Below, in pieces: positions 43,698 to 50,944 of a stretch of 64,000 nucleotides of DNA (within the stretch, counting starts at the first letter, position 1; each line of letters starts with the position of its first letter). The notes below the pieces were generated by a model. That model saw only the letters and a list, made by a program, of their open reading frames with translations. It ran no database searches and was not told the origin of the DNA. Position numbers and translations under genes: made by a program. This DNA comes from CAVZTX01 sp963778375 (GTDB lineage Bacteria; Chloroflexota; Ktedonobacteria; Ktedonobacterales; Ktedonobacteraceae): NCBI GenBank assembly GCA_963778375.1, contig CAVZTX010000011.1, positions 325,012 through 389,011 on the forward strand, written 5' to 3'.

Positions 43698-44354
43698 ATG
43701 CACTATCTACTCCAATCCTACAACTACAACCTGTCAGACCCGGGGAGCATTCCTAACCTCTTCTTGAAGCACCTGACCCTTGTCGGGATCGTGATGCTGA
43801 TTTCCCTCATCATCGCTATTCCTGTAGGGATACTGGTGGCTCGGCAGCGGCGGCTCTATCTCTGGGTGATTACCGTCTCTGGCTTATTGTATACCGTCCC
43901 GGCCATTGCGGCGTTCGGTTTCCTTATCCCGATTACTGGATTGTCACCGGCCACCGCGATCATTCCACTGGTCGTGTATAACCAACTGGTATTGATCCGT
44001 AACACCGCGGCGGCCATCAATGGCATTGATCCGTTGCTTCTCGAAGTGGGACGGGCTATGGGCATGAAGCCGCGGCAGTTACTTTTTCGCGTTACCCTGC
44101 CACTGGCGCTACCCGTCATTGTCGCGGGGGTGCGCATCGCAACGGTGACAACGGTAGGTATAGCGGCCCTAGCTTCACTGGTGGGACAAAATACACTGGG
44201 AGACCTGATTTTCCAGAATATTGCCTCCTTTGATCCCGACGCAATTGCTGCCGGGGCCATACTGACGGCGATCTTCGCCATTGTTGCTGATCTTTTGCTG
44301 CTCGCCTTGCAGGTAGCACTGAACCGGGGACGAAGCGCACTGTCGGTTGCATGA
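43698..44354 (+). CDS. opuCB: Osmoprotectant ABC transporter permease, OpuCB-like
   Basis: 218-residue inner-membrane permease with about five or six hydrophobic helices (first at about 27-48). The coupling-loop EAA-like region reads EVGRAMGMKPRQLLFRVTLPLALPVIVAGVR, typical of the OpuC/OsmF/ProW group. ATG 43698 has AGAGGAGATGT upstream. The end of the gene precedes a type B repeat and then the second permease. Confidence 0.9.
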   Translation: MHYLLQSYNYNLSDPGSIPNLFLKHLTLVGIVMLISLIIAIPVGILVARQRRLYLWVITVSGLLYTVPAIAAFGFLIPITGLSPATAIIPLVVYNQLVLIRNTAAAINGIDPLLLEVGRAMGMKPRQLLFRVTLPLALPVIVAGVRIATVTTVGIAALASLVGQNTLGDLIFQNIASFDPDAIAAGAILTAIFAIVADLLLLALQVALNRGRSALSVA

Positions 44355-44364
44355 AATAAGAAAT

Positions 44365-44416
44365 GTAGGGGCGAACCCTTGCGGTCGCCCGGTTAGGCAC
44401 CTCTTACAGGTGCCCG
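44365..44416. repeat. Type B repeat pair between the two permease genes
   Basis: GTAGGGGCGAACCCTTGCGG followed by TCGCCC forms one hairpin; AGGCACCTCTTACAGGTGCC forms a second. They fill nearly the whole intergenic space within the operon. Confidence 0.75.
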
Positions 44417-44427
44417 GTAGGTACGAG

Positions 44428-45090
44428 ATGCAATATATCAACTTTATCCTAAATCCTCAGAACGACTACCTGGGGCAGACAATCGAGTATCTCAAGCTCT
44501 GCGGTGTTTCTATTGCCGTGGCAATCGTGATTGGAGTAGTGCTGGGCGCGCTGGTTTCACGCAATGCCTTTCTGGCGTTTCTTGCGATAAACGTGAGCGG
44601 GCTTATGCGGGCTATCCCGATCATTGCCGTTTTGTTTATATTCGTCCCTATTTTCAATCTCGGCTTCTTACCCTCGATTATTGCTCTGATCGTGTTGGGC
44701 ATCCCGCCGATCTTGATCAATACCTATACAGGAATTCGTGGCATTGATCCTGCCATGATCGATGCCGGGAAAGGGATGGGAATGACGACCTGGCAGATCG
44801 TCACCCGCGTCCAGGCCCCGCTTGTCTTGCCGCTTGTCGCGGCAGGCGTTCGTACCTCAGCAGTGCAGGTTGTGGCGACGGCTACTCTGGCTGCGTTCAT
44901 CGGCGCAGGAGGCTATGGCGATTATATTGTCGATGGGATTTCCGTCTTCAATTATACGGAACTCATTGTTGGAGCAGTCTCCGTGGCTGTTCTAGCATTG
45001 CTTATCGAAGTGTTGTTGAGTTGGTTGCAGCGCAGCTTGACTTCTGAAGGCCTGAAAGTGCAGGAGCAGGCAGCAACAGCCAAAGCATGA
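44428..45090 (+). CDS. opuCD: Osmoprotectant ABC transporter permease, OpuCD-like
   Basis: 220-residue permease, paralogous to the upstream one, with five or six hydrophobic helices and the coupling loop DAGKGMGMTTWQIVTRVQAPLVLPLVAAGVR. ATG 44428 (MQYINFILN) is the natural start; the open frame extends back through a type B repeat to 44347, giving a repeat-encoded N-terminus that is unlikely to be translated. It forms the transmembrane pore together with the first permease. Confidence 0.9.
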   Translation: MQYINFILNPQNDYLGQTIEYLKLCGVSIAVAIVIGVVLGALVSRNAFLAFLAINVSGLMRAIPIIAVLFIFVPIFNLGFLPSIIALIVLGIPPILINTYTGIRGIDPAMIDAGKGMGMTTWQIVTRVQAPLVLPLVAAGVRTSAVQVVATATLAAFIGAGGYGDYIVDGISVFNYTELIVGAVSVAVLALLIEVLLSWLQRSLTSEGLKVQEQAATAKA

Positions 45091-45127
45091 CACAATTCAA
45101 CGTTTGATAGTAAACAAGGAGGAAGAA

Positions 45128-46090
45128 ATGACTTTTCTCAAGCGTTCATTCGGAGCGAAATTTGTCGTACTAGTCACTCTTATTCCCATGCTTATCCTGG
45201 CAGCATGCGGTAGCTCCACAACCACGGGAGGTAATGGTGGAGGTACGTCTACGCCAACAAAGGTACCGATAACAGTCGGGAGTAAACTAGACCCCGAGGC
45301 CCAGCTCCTTGGTGAGATGTACGTGCTACTGCTTCAGAAGGCTGGCTATACGGTCAATCCCAAATTAGCGCTAGGAATGACTCCTACTGTATTCGCTGCA
45401 TTGAAGGGCGGTGCGATCGATCTCTATCCCGAGTTTACCGGCACAGGACTGAATATCCTGGGTGTGAAGTCATCCAACAATCCAGACACGGATTATCAGA
45501 CCGTCAAGAACGGCTTCGAACAGCAGTATCACATTACCTGGCTCGATCAAGCGCCACTCAATGATGGATACGCTCTTTGTACATCCCAGGCCGAGTCTCA
45601 GAAGTTGGGGGGCGTTACCAGCTTGTCGCAACTGGCTTCAAAGGTATCACAGTTAACGCTGGCAACACAGAGCGATGGCATTCCCTTCTTCGATGGGTTA
45701 AAGGCAACCTACGGATTCGGGACAAGCAACTTCAAATCGGTGACGAAGGTTGCCTATGCAATTGGTTTCAGCGCCGTGAAGAGCGGGCAAGCGCAAGTCA
45801 CCGAGTGCTACACCACCGATGGGTCGGTCACAACGCAAGGCTTCATCTTCCTCAATGATGATAAGAATGGGTTTACACAATTCCATCCCGCGCCTCTTGT
45901 GCGTGACCAGATACTCCAGAGTGACCCAGGCATCTCGGCTGCACTGAATCCACTGGCACCAGACCTGACAACAGATGTGAGCATCATGTTACAGCAACAG
46001 GTGTCAACGAAACACACTGCTGGCGAGTCTATTGCTCAGGCGGTCAAAGAGGTGGCAATGTCCTTCTTACAGAGTAAAGGGTTGCTGTAG
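45128..46090 (+). CDS. opuCC: Osmoprotectant-binding lipoprotein, OpuCC/OsmX-like
   Basis: 320 residues. Signal peptide with lipobox ILAAC (about 22-26), then an OpuAC-type substrate-binding domain: ITVGSKLDPEAQLLGEMYVLLLQKAGY, the family-typical KGGAIDLYPEFTGTGLNIL and ITWLDQAPLNDGYAL. It delivers betaine/choline-type ligands to the permeases. ATG 45128 follows AAGGAGGAAGAA. Last gene of the four-gene importer operon. Confidence 0.93.
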   Translation: MTFLKRSFGAKFVVLVTLIPMLILAACGSSTTTGGNGGGTSTPTKVPITVGSKLDPEAQLLGEMYVLLLQKAGYTVNPKLALGMTPTVFAALKGGAIDLYPEFTGTGLNILGVKSSNNPDTDYQTVKNGFEQQYHITWLDQAPLNDGYALCTSQAESQKLGGVTSLSQLASKVSQLTLATQSDGIPFFDGLKATYGFGTSNFKSVTKVAYAIGFSAVKSGQAQVTECYTTDGSVTTQGFIFLNDDKNGFTQFHPAPLVRDQILQSDPGISAALNPLAPDLTTDVSIMLQQQVSTKHTAGESIAQAVKEVAMSFLQSKGLL

Positions 46091-46100
46091 TACTACCTTT

Positions 46101-46147
46101 CGAGCCTGCTAAGCCAAGCTAGACACGGGAGTGTCGTTGCAGGCTCG
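46101..46147 (+). terminator. Hairpin at the end of the osmoprotectant operon
   Basis: Outer stem CGAGCCTGC (46101-46109) with GCAGGCTCG (46139-46147) and inner GACAC/GTGTC, ten bases after the opuCC-like stop codon. There is no T-run, so termination efficiency is uncertain. Confidence 0.6.
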
Positions 46148-46412
46148 CATTTCAATGTGGTACATAAACCGGGCGGCTGCAAGAGATTCCGCTACATATC
46201 AATAACAAGGCCTTGTTGGTGTGTAGGAGCGTTTCTTGCAGCCGTCTGGATACTTCTCATGGCCTCAACATCCACTCCGCCAGAGGCGCAATTCATTGCG
46301 CCTCTACAAGCTCTTCCACGGCAGAGGCGCGAGTTGAAACCTGCTGTTCCGTTAAAACGTACCATAAGGGAGAACCGTGCTTGAAACACGACGTATGCGC
46401 GAGAGGAAAGAG
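46148..46412. other. Leader region of the response regulator, with a perfect hairpin
   Basis: About 265 bases without a gene. AGAGGCGCAA (46282-46291) and TTGCGCCTCT (46296-46305) form a 10-base-pair stem with a four-base loop; a further AGAGGCGC at 46323 could compete for the same arm. Confidence 0.5.
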
Positions 46413-46817
46413 ATGTCTGACGCCGAAGAACAAGCCCCCCAGAAACAATCGGCACCGTCGAAAGTGATCCTCATTGTGGAGGATGAGGCCGCTATTGGCG
46501 ACATGCTCGTTGAGACTATTTCGCGAGAAACCCCGCACCGGGCAATACTGGTTGCTGAAAGTACACGCGCTTTTGACGTGATTAAGCGTATCAAGCCGAA
46601 CTTGTTGCTGCTAGATTATCACCTGCCCCGCATGAATGGTGTTGAATTGTATGATCAGATCCATACAATCGAAGGCCTGGAACATCTCCCCGCGATCCTG
46701 ATGACCGCCGGTGTGCTTCAACATGATTTGAGAAGGCGTAAGATTGTTGGTATGAGCAAGCCTGTCGAAATCAATAAACTCCTTGATCTCATTGAAGAAT
46801 TATTAGCCGAGGAATAA
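46413..46817 (+). CDS. Single-domain response regulator (CheY-like)
   Basis: 134 residues, a receiver domain only. Acidic pocket in VEDEAA, phosphoacceptor Asp in LLLLDYHLPRMNG, Thr in AILMTAG, Lys in GMSKPVEI. There is no output domain, so it acts by protein contact or in a phosphorelay. ATG 46413 has AGAGGAAAG upstream; a longer start at GTG 46377 is less likely. No kinase gene is adjacent. Confidence 0.88.
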   Translation: MSDAEEQAPQKQSAPSKVILIVEDEAAIGDMLVETISRETPHRAILVAESTRAFDVIKRIKPNLLLLDYHLPRMNGVELYDQIHTIEGLEHLPAILMTAGVLQHDLRRRKIVGMSKPVEINKLLDLIEELLAEE

Positions 46818-46831
46818 AACCGAAGTCACTC

Positions 46832-46856
46832 AGTAGGGGCCACATTTATGGTGCCC
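46832..46856. repeat. Type B repeat overlapping the 3' end of the reductase gene
   Basis: GTAGGGGCCACATTTATGGT-GCCC. Read on the minus strand it provides the last codons and stop of the glutaredoxin-thioredoxin reductase gene. Confidence 0.65.
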
Positions 46857-48072
46857 TTGAACTCCCAACAAGTGCTGACTCCATCGAACGGGCATCATGG
46901 CCGCGCAAATGTTCACGAATAGCGAGGGCCGCAGCCGCACCTTCACCTGCTGCACTCACCAACTGCTTCGTGCTGCCTGAGCGCACGTCACCGGCAGCAA
47001 AGATACCTTCGGTGCTGGTCTGGAAATCAATACCCGTCATGATGAAGCCTTGAGCATCCAGCTTCGCGACATCTTTGAACTTCCTGCTATTGGGTGAGAG
47101 GCCGATGAAGACGAAAATACCGGGTACGTGCAGTTCTTGCATCTCGCCAGTTTGGGTATTTTTGGTCACGACTGTTGTTAGATGATGCTTTTCTCCCTTG
47201 AACTCAATGACCTCGGTATTGAAGCGTACTTCTATTTGAGGTGAATTCAGAGCCTTATCGGAAGCTAGCTTGCTCGCCGTCAGTTGAGAACCACGTACCA
47301 GGATCGTCACTTTGGGGCTGAAACGTGTGAGGAAGGCAGCTTCTTCAATAGCGCTATTGCCCCCGCCGATAACTGCGACCTCGCGACCTTTATAGAACGG
47401 GCCGTCACAAGTGGCGCAGAAATGCACACCTGCTCCAATGTAGTCATCTTCTCCAGGCACGCCGAGGCGCTTGTAGGTTGAACCGGTGGCAATCAAGACG
47501 GCATTGCTGCGATACCTATTTCCGGATTCGGTCTCAACGAAGTGCGCATCCTCGTCATTGCCAATTCTTACAACGTTCTGCGCTGAAAGAAGTTCAACGC
47601 CGTAACGTCGGGACTGCTCAATCACACGCTCGGCAAATTCCGCACCTGTCACACCTTCGGGAAAACCAGGATAGTTGTCGAGGCGCTCGGTTATGCCAGC
47701 CTGACCACCCAGTCCGCTGCGTTCAATCACCAGTACGTCGAAGCCGTCACGTGCCGCATAGATCGCTGTTGTCAGGGCAGTAGGACCACCTCCCACAGTA
47801 ATGAGGTCATAAAAATCGCATTGAGCTTGCGTATTTAGACCAAGCTTTGTAGCCAGCTCTGCATTGGTTGGCTCGATGAGCACCGATCCATCCTCAAAGA
47901 CAATGGTAGGAATGGTCATGCCGCCATTCTGCAACTTCTGTACAAAGGCCTGACCTTCCGTATCTTCTTCTATGTTGATGTAGTCATAATGGACGCGCTG
48001 CTCACCCAGAAATTTTTTGCTGCGCTTGCAATCGCTGCACCAGTTCGTACCATAGAGTTTGATAGTGGGCAT
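46846..48072 (-). CDS. Glutaredoxin-like / thioredoxin reductase fusion
   Basis: 408 residues. Residues 1-80 form a glutaredoxin-like domain with active site CSDC (NWCSDCKRSKKFL) and cis-Pro TIPTIVF. From about 88 onward is a thioredoxin reductase: FAD loop ITVGGGPTALTTAIYA, redox pair CATC in FCATCDGPFYKG, NADPH loop VIGGGNSAIEEA and the C-terminal GIFAAGDVRSG. The fusion suggests electrons pass from NADPH through FAD and CATC to the attached CSDC domain, which then reduces an unknown partner. AAAGGAAG precedes ATG 48072. Confidence 0.9.
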   Translation of the reverse strand: MPTIKLYGTNWCSDCKRSKKFLGEQRVHYDYINIEEDTEGQAFVQKLQNGGMTIPTIVFEDGSVLIEPTNAELATKLGLNTQAQCDFYDLITVGGGPTALTTAIYAARDGFDVLVIERSGLGGQAGITERLDNYPGFPEGVTGAEFAERVIEQSRRYGVELLSAQNVVRIGNDEDAHFVETESGNRYRSNAVLIATGSTYKRLGVPGEDDYIGAGVHFCATCDGPFYKGREVAVIGGGNSAIEEAAFLTRFSPKVTILVRGSQLTASKLASDKALNSPQIEVRFNTEVIEFKGEKHHLTTVVTKNTQTGEMQELHVPGIFVFIGLSPNSRKFKDVAKLDAQGFIMTGIDFQTSTEGIFAAGDVRSGSTKQLVSAAGEGAAAALAIREHLRGHDARSMESALVGSSRAP

Positions 48073-48199
48073 GCTAGCTTCCTTTCGCTATTCTGACTTT
48101 CTTGCTGATACAGTATAGTATAGTACAACTCACGCGTAAAAATGTTACAGATGGGTGTGCTTTACTAAGGTGTATGAAAGAAGTTGAGGCTTTTTAGCA

Positions 48200-48641
48200 A
48201 TGACCAAACGCACAATCCTCACCGAAGCCGAAATTGCCTTTGTGCATGCACAGCGCGTTGCACGACTCGCCACCGCAGATGCCGAGGGACATCCGCATCT
48301 CGTACCCGTCTGCTACGCCTTCGATGGTGAGCGCTTCTACACGCCGCTTGATGAGAAACCCAAAGCGTGTTGATGTTAGCAAATTGCGCCGCGTCCGCAA
48401 TATTGAAGCTCGTCACGAGGCATCGTTGCTCATTGATCGGTACGATGATGACTGGTCACGGCTTGGCTATGTTTTAGTACACGGGCGAGCAGACCTTCTC
48501 TCACCGCAAGACCCGACACACGCTCGCGCTCTGCTCCTGTTGCGTGAACGCTACGCTCAATATCGCTCAATGGCCTTGGAAACGCGGCAGGTGATAGTCA
48601 TTATACCGGATTATGTCACATCCTGGGGACCTGCTATTTAG
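48200..48641 (+). pseudogene. PPOX-class F420-dependent oxidoreductase-like protein, split by a frameshift
   Basis: First frame: MTKRTILTEAEIAFVHAQR, LATADAEGHPHLVPVCYAFDG to a stop after DEKPKAC. Second frame continues RVDVSKLRRVRNIEARHEASLLIDRYDDDWSRLGYVLVHGRADLL and ends YVTSWGP at 48641. Removing one A of AAA at 48362-48364 joins them as DEKPKRVDVSKL, giving about 146 residues of the small pyridoxamine-phosphate-oxidase-fold group that often binds F420 (the TIGR03668-like family, by recognition). With the frame repaired all expected blocks are present. Confidence 0.8.
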
Positions 48642-48676
48642 GCGAGTGCATTAACGCTGCCACTCCTGCACTCAAG

Positions 48677-49255
48677 TCATTCTTGATGTTCGCTTAGGGC
48701 AGCGGCAACCCTTGCCTGATCGGTTGTGGAACGATTTTGATTTAACTTGAACTTGCCTTCGAGGCGAGCGATGGGTATTTCAAAACCCACGATTCCTTGC
48801 ATCATCTTCTGAACATAGTCATCCGGCAACGACTCGAATGCCCACGGCTTCTCAAATCCAGCTTCGTACGTTTGCACAAGGGTTCGCAGCAGATCATACA
48901 ATTCCGTTTTGTCTTCAATGAGGCGTGGCACACCGTAAGCATGGGCGACCGCGTAGTTCCAGGTTGGTACGGCCGGTTCAACTTCGTACCAGGAAGGCGA
49001 GATATAGGCGTGCGGCCCTTGAAAGATCACCAGCACTTCCCGATTCTCCTCAAAGGTGCGCCATTGGGAATTACCGCGTGCCATATGACCCAGAAGAGTA
49101 CCGTACGTACCACGTTCGGCATCTAATAAAAACGGCAAATGGCTTGCTAGAGGCACTCCATTTTGCTGCGTTATGAGGGTAGCAAAGCTGTAATCGCGCA
49201 TGAGCTTGTGCAGCGTTGCAGTATCATCTTCACGAAATGCCTTTGGAATGTACAT
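48677..49255 (-). CDS. paiB: FMN-binding negative transcriptional regulator, PaiB-like
   Basis: 192-residue split-barrel flavin-binding protein of the PaiB family: MYIPKAFREDD, PLASHLPFLLD, GHMARGNSQWRTF, VIFQGPHAYISPSWY and GIVGFEIPIARLEGKFKLNQNR, a conserved C-terminal motif. In Bacillus, PaiB represses sporulation and protease genes; here the role is unknown. ATG 49255 follows AGAGGTGA; GTG 49261 is an alternative. It is downstream of the LIM/DA1 gene on the same strand. Confidence 0.9.
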   Translation of the reverse strand: MYIPKAFREDDTATLHKLMRDYSFATLITQQNGVPLASHLPFLLDAERGTYGTLLGHMARGNSQWRTFEENREVLVIFQGPHAYISPSWYEVEPAVPTWNYAVAHAYGVPRLIEDKTELYDLLRTLVQTYEAGFEKPWAFESLPDDYVQKMMQGIVGFEIPIARLEGKFKLNQNRSTTDQARVAAALSEHQE

Positions 49256-49262
49256 ATTCACC

Positions 49263-49347
49263 TCTCAAAGGGAAGGTAATCGCTAACCTCAGATTGTCAT
49301 GCTGAGCGAAGCGAAGCATCTGGTTTCTCAAAGGGAAGGTAGTCGCT
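49263..49347. repeat. Direct repeat flanking a type A arm, at the end of the LIM/DA1 gene
   Basis: Two 22-base direct repeats (49263-49284 and 49326-49347, one mismatch; core TCAAAGGGAAGGTA) bracket GTCATGCTGAGCGAAGCGAA (from 49296). The right copy contains the stop and last codons of the LIM/DA1 gene. The pattern resembles an insertion flanked by duplicated target. Confidence 0.7.
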
Positions 49348-50539
49348 TTGTCCTCTGCAACACCTCCACGAACCTCGCAAAGCCCATTGCATCCGCAATT
49401 GCTCGCACACGTCGAAAACCATCGCCATAATCTTTGTCAGGATTCTTTTCAATACTCTCAGCATGAAAACGTCCTTCAGCAGTACCTACCCCTGTGTAGA
49501 AACGATGCGCGAGCAGTTCACAGAACCCCTCCTCCGCCCATGACGGCAGATTCTTTACATCATGCACAATCAGCCAGACATGACCTAATTCGTGTGCCGC
49601 AACTCCCTGAAACAAGGTCATTGGCAAACCGCGTAGAATTGCTACGCCGTTGACATCAGTTCTTACAAACTGCCCATTGAGCGTATGCGTTGTGCTCAAT
49701 GTAACCCCTAACGCATCTGTTCCTTTACGTCCCTTCATCAAGGTTGCCAATTTAGCGCGGTCACACAACTCAACACGAGGTTGGAGGTTGTTGTATGCAA
49801 GACCTTGACTGGCAAGCCAGCGTTGCTGCCCGGCGAGGATTGCCTGTGCCTTACTCTCGGTCTCAATAGCACTGGCCCTACAAATGGGACAACGCACATC
49901 GTCATTCCGTTTTGCGCCGCCCTCTTGCTGTGACGGAGGCACTAAACGACCGCAAAAAGCGCACTTTGGATACTGGCTCTGGTGCTCTTTGCAGTATTTA
50001 GTGCCCCATTGATCTACCAGGTACTCGCCTACGAGAGGCTTGTGACAGTAGGCACAACGAGGTGCAACATAGTCACGAAAACATTGTTCGTGATACGGTA
50101 CTCCTTCATACCGTTGGTATTGACCTACAAGTGGTTTACCACAGTGAGCGCAACGCGGCGCAACATCCTCACGATAGCATTCCTCGTGATAAGCTTTTCC
50201 TTGATAGATAGTATGTTGGCCTAAGAGTGGCTTCCCACAGGATGCACAGTGAGGCGCTACCTTATTGCGATAACACTCATCATGATAAGCCTTCCCCTCA
50301 TAAATGCTATATCGCCCCAAGAGCGGCTTCCCACAATACGTACAATGAGGCGCTACCTTATCGCGGTAGCACTCATCATGATAAGGTACATCATTGTGTA
50401 TCTGGAAGCGTGCGCCGCTTAATGGTTTGCCACATCCAGCACACACGAAATGCTCTGGATGCCAGTTAGCCCCTAATGCCGTAACATACTCCCCCCAAAT
50501 TTGCCCCCCACATTTTTTACAAACAAGTTTCGATGGCAT
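49328..50539 (-). CDS. LIM-domain repeat protein with C-terminal DA1-like metallopeptidase
   Basis: 403 residues. A LIM domain (CKKC ... HPEHFVCAGC) begins at about residue 7, followed by tandem 33-residue zinc-finger units with CxYCGKPLLG ... YHDECYR to about residue 185, then two more Cys pairs (CAFC 193-196, CPIC 217-220). The C-terminal half carries HEXXH zinc-peptidase motif AAHELGHVW (His316, His320) and, 16 residues on, EEGFCELLAHR. This is the order seen in plant DA1 peptidases (LIM, then HEMMHAWL ... EEGICQVLAH). No signal peptide: cytoplasmic. AAGGTAAT precedes ATG 50539. Substrate unknown. Confidence 0.88.
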   Translation of the reverse strand: MPSKLVCKKCGGQIWGEYVTALGANWHPEHFVCAGCGKPLSGARFQIHNDVPYHDECYRDKVAPHCTYCGKPLLGRYSIYEGKAYHDECYRNKVAPHCASCGKPLLGQHTIYQGKAYHEECYREDVAPRCAHCGKPLVGQYQRYEGVPYHEQCFRDYVAPRCAYCHKPLVGEYLVDQWGTKYCKEHQSQYPKCAFCGRLVPPSQQEGGAKRNDDVRCPICRASAIETESKAQAILAGQQRWLASQGLAYNNLQPRVELCDRAKLATLMKGRKGTDALGVTLSTTHTLNGQFVRTDVNGVAILRGLPMTLFQGVAAHELGHVWLIVHDVKNLPSWAEEGFCELLAHRFYTGVGTAEGRFHAESIEKNPDKDYGDGFRRVRAIADAMGFARFVEVLQRTKRLPSL

Positions 50540-50550
50540 ATTACCTTAAG

Positions 50551-50763
50551 TTACTCCACTTCGATCAATACATCCCCATCATCAACAAAATCACCCTCAT
50601 TCACTTTGAGAGCTTTCACCGTCCCGTTGACTGTAGATTGCACAGGAATTTGCATCTTCATCAATTTAAGCATCACAACATCCTGGTCAACAGATATCTT
50701 TTCACCCGGCTTGACGAGAAATTCTAAAACGACACCGGCCATGTTGGATAGAACGTGTTTCAT
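50551..50763 (-). CDS. Biotin carboxyl carrier (biotinyl/lipoyl attachment) protein
   Basis: 70-residue stand-alone biotinyl domain. The biotinylation motif is MKM in LKLMKMQIPV (Lys about 34), with the symmetrical beta-hairpin PGEKISVDQDVV and VNEGDFVDDGDVLIEVE. It would carry CO2 between a biotin carboxylase (not in the window) and the carboxyltransferase encoded 181 bases upstream on the same strand. No clear ribosome-binding site before ATG 50763. Confidence 0.88.
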   Translation of the reverse strand: MKHVLSNMAGVVLEFLVKPGEKISVDQDVVMLKLMKMQIPVQSTVNGTVKALKVNEGDFVDDGDVLIEVE

Positions 50764-50944
50764 ATATGTTGGTATTGCCTCTTAATAATTGCGCTGTAGA
50801 GCACCTTTATTATATCATCTCTCAGGAAGCAAGCCTTTTATGCGAGCCACATACGGATGAACTTTTCTGCCTTCGGGGCTAAACTGTGAAGAATTTCAAT
50901 AGTTAGCAGGTACAACTGTCACAAGTGTCACTTTCCCAACGAGA

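Noticed and set aside
50060..50460. CRISPR-like regular repeats
   Set aside because: The roughly 99-base periodicity is the coding sequence of the tandem 33-residue zinc-finger units of the LIM/DA1 protein.
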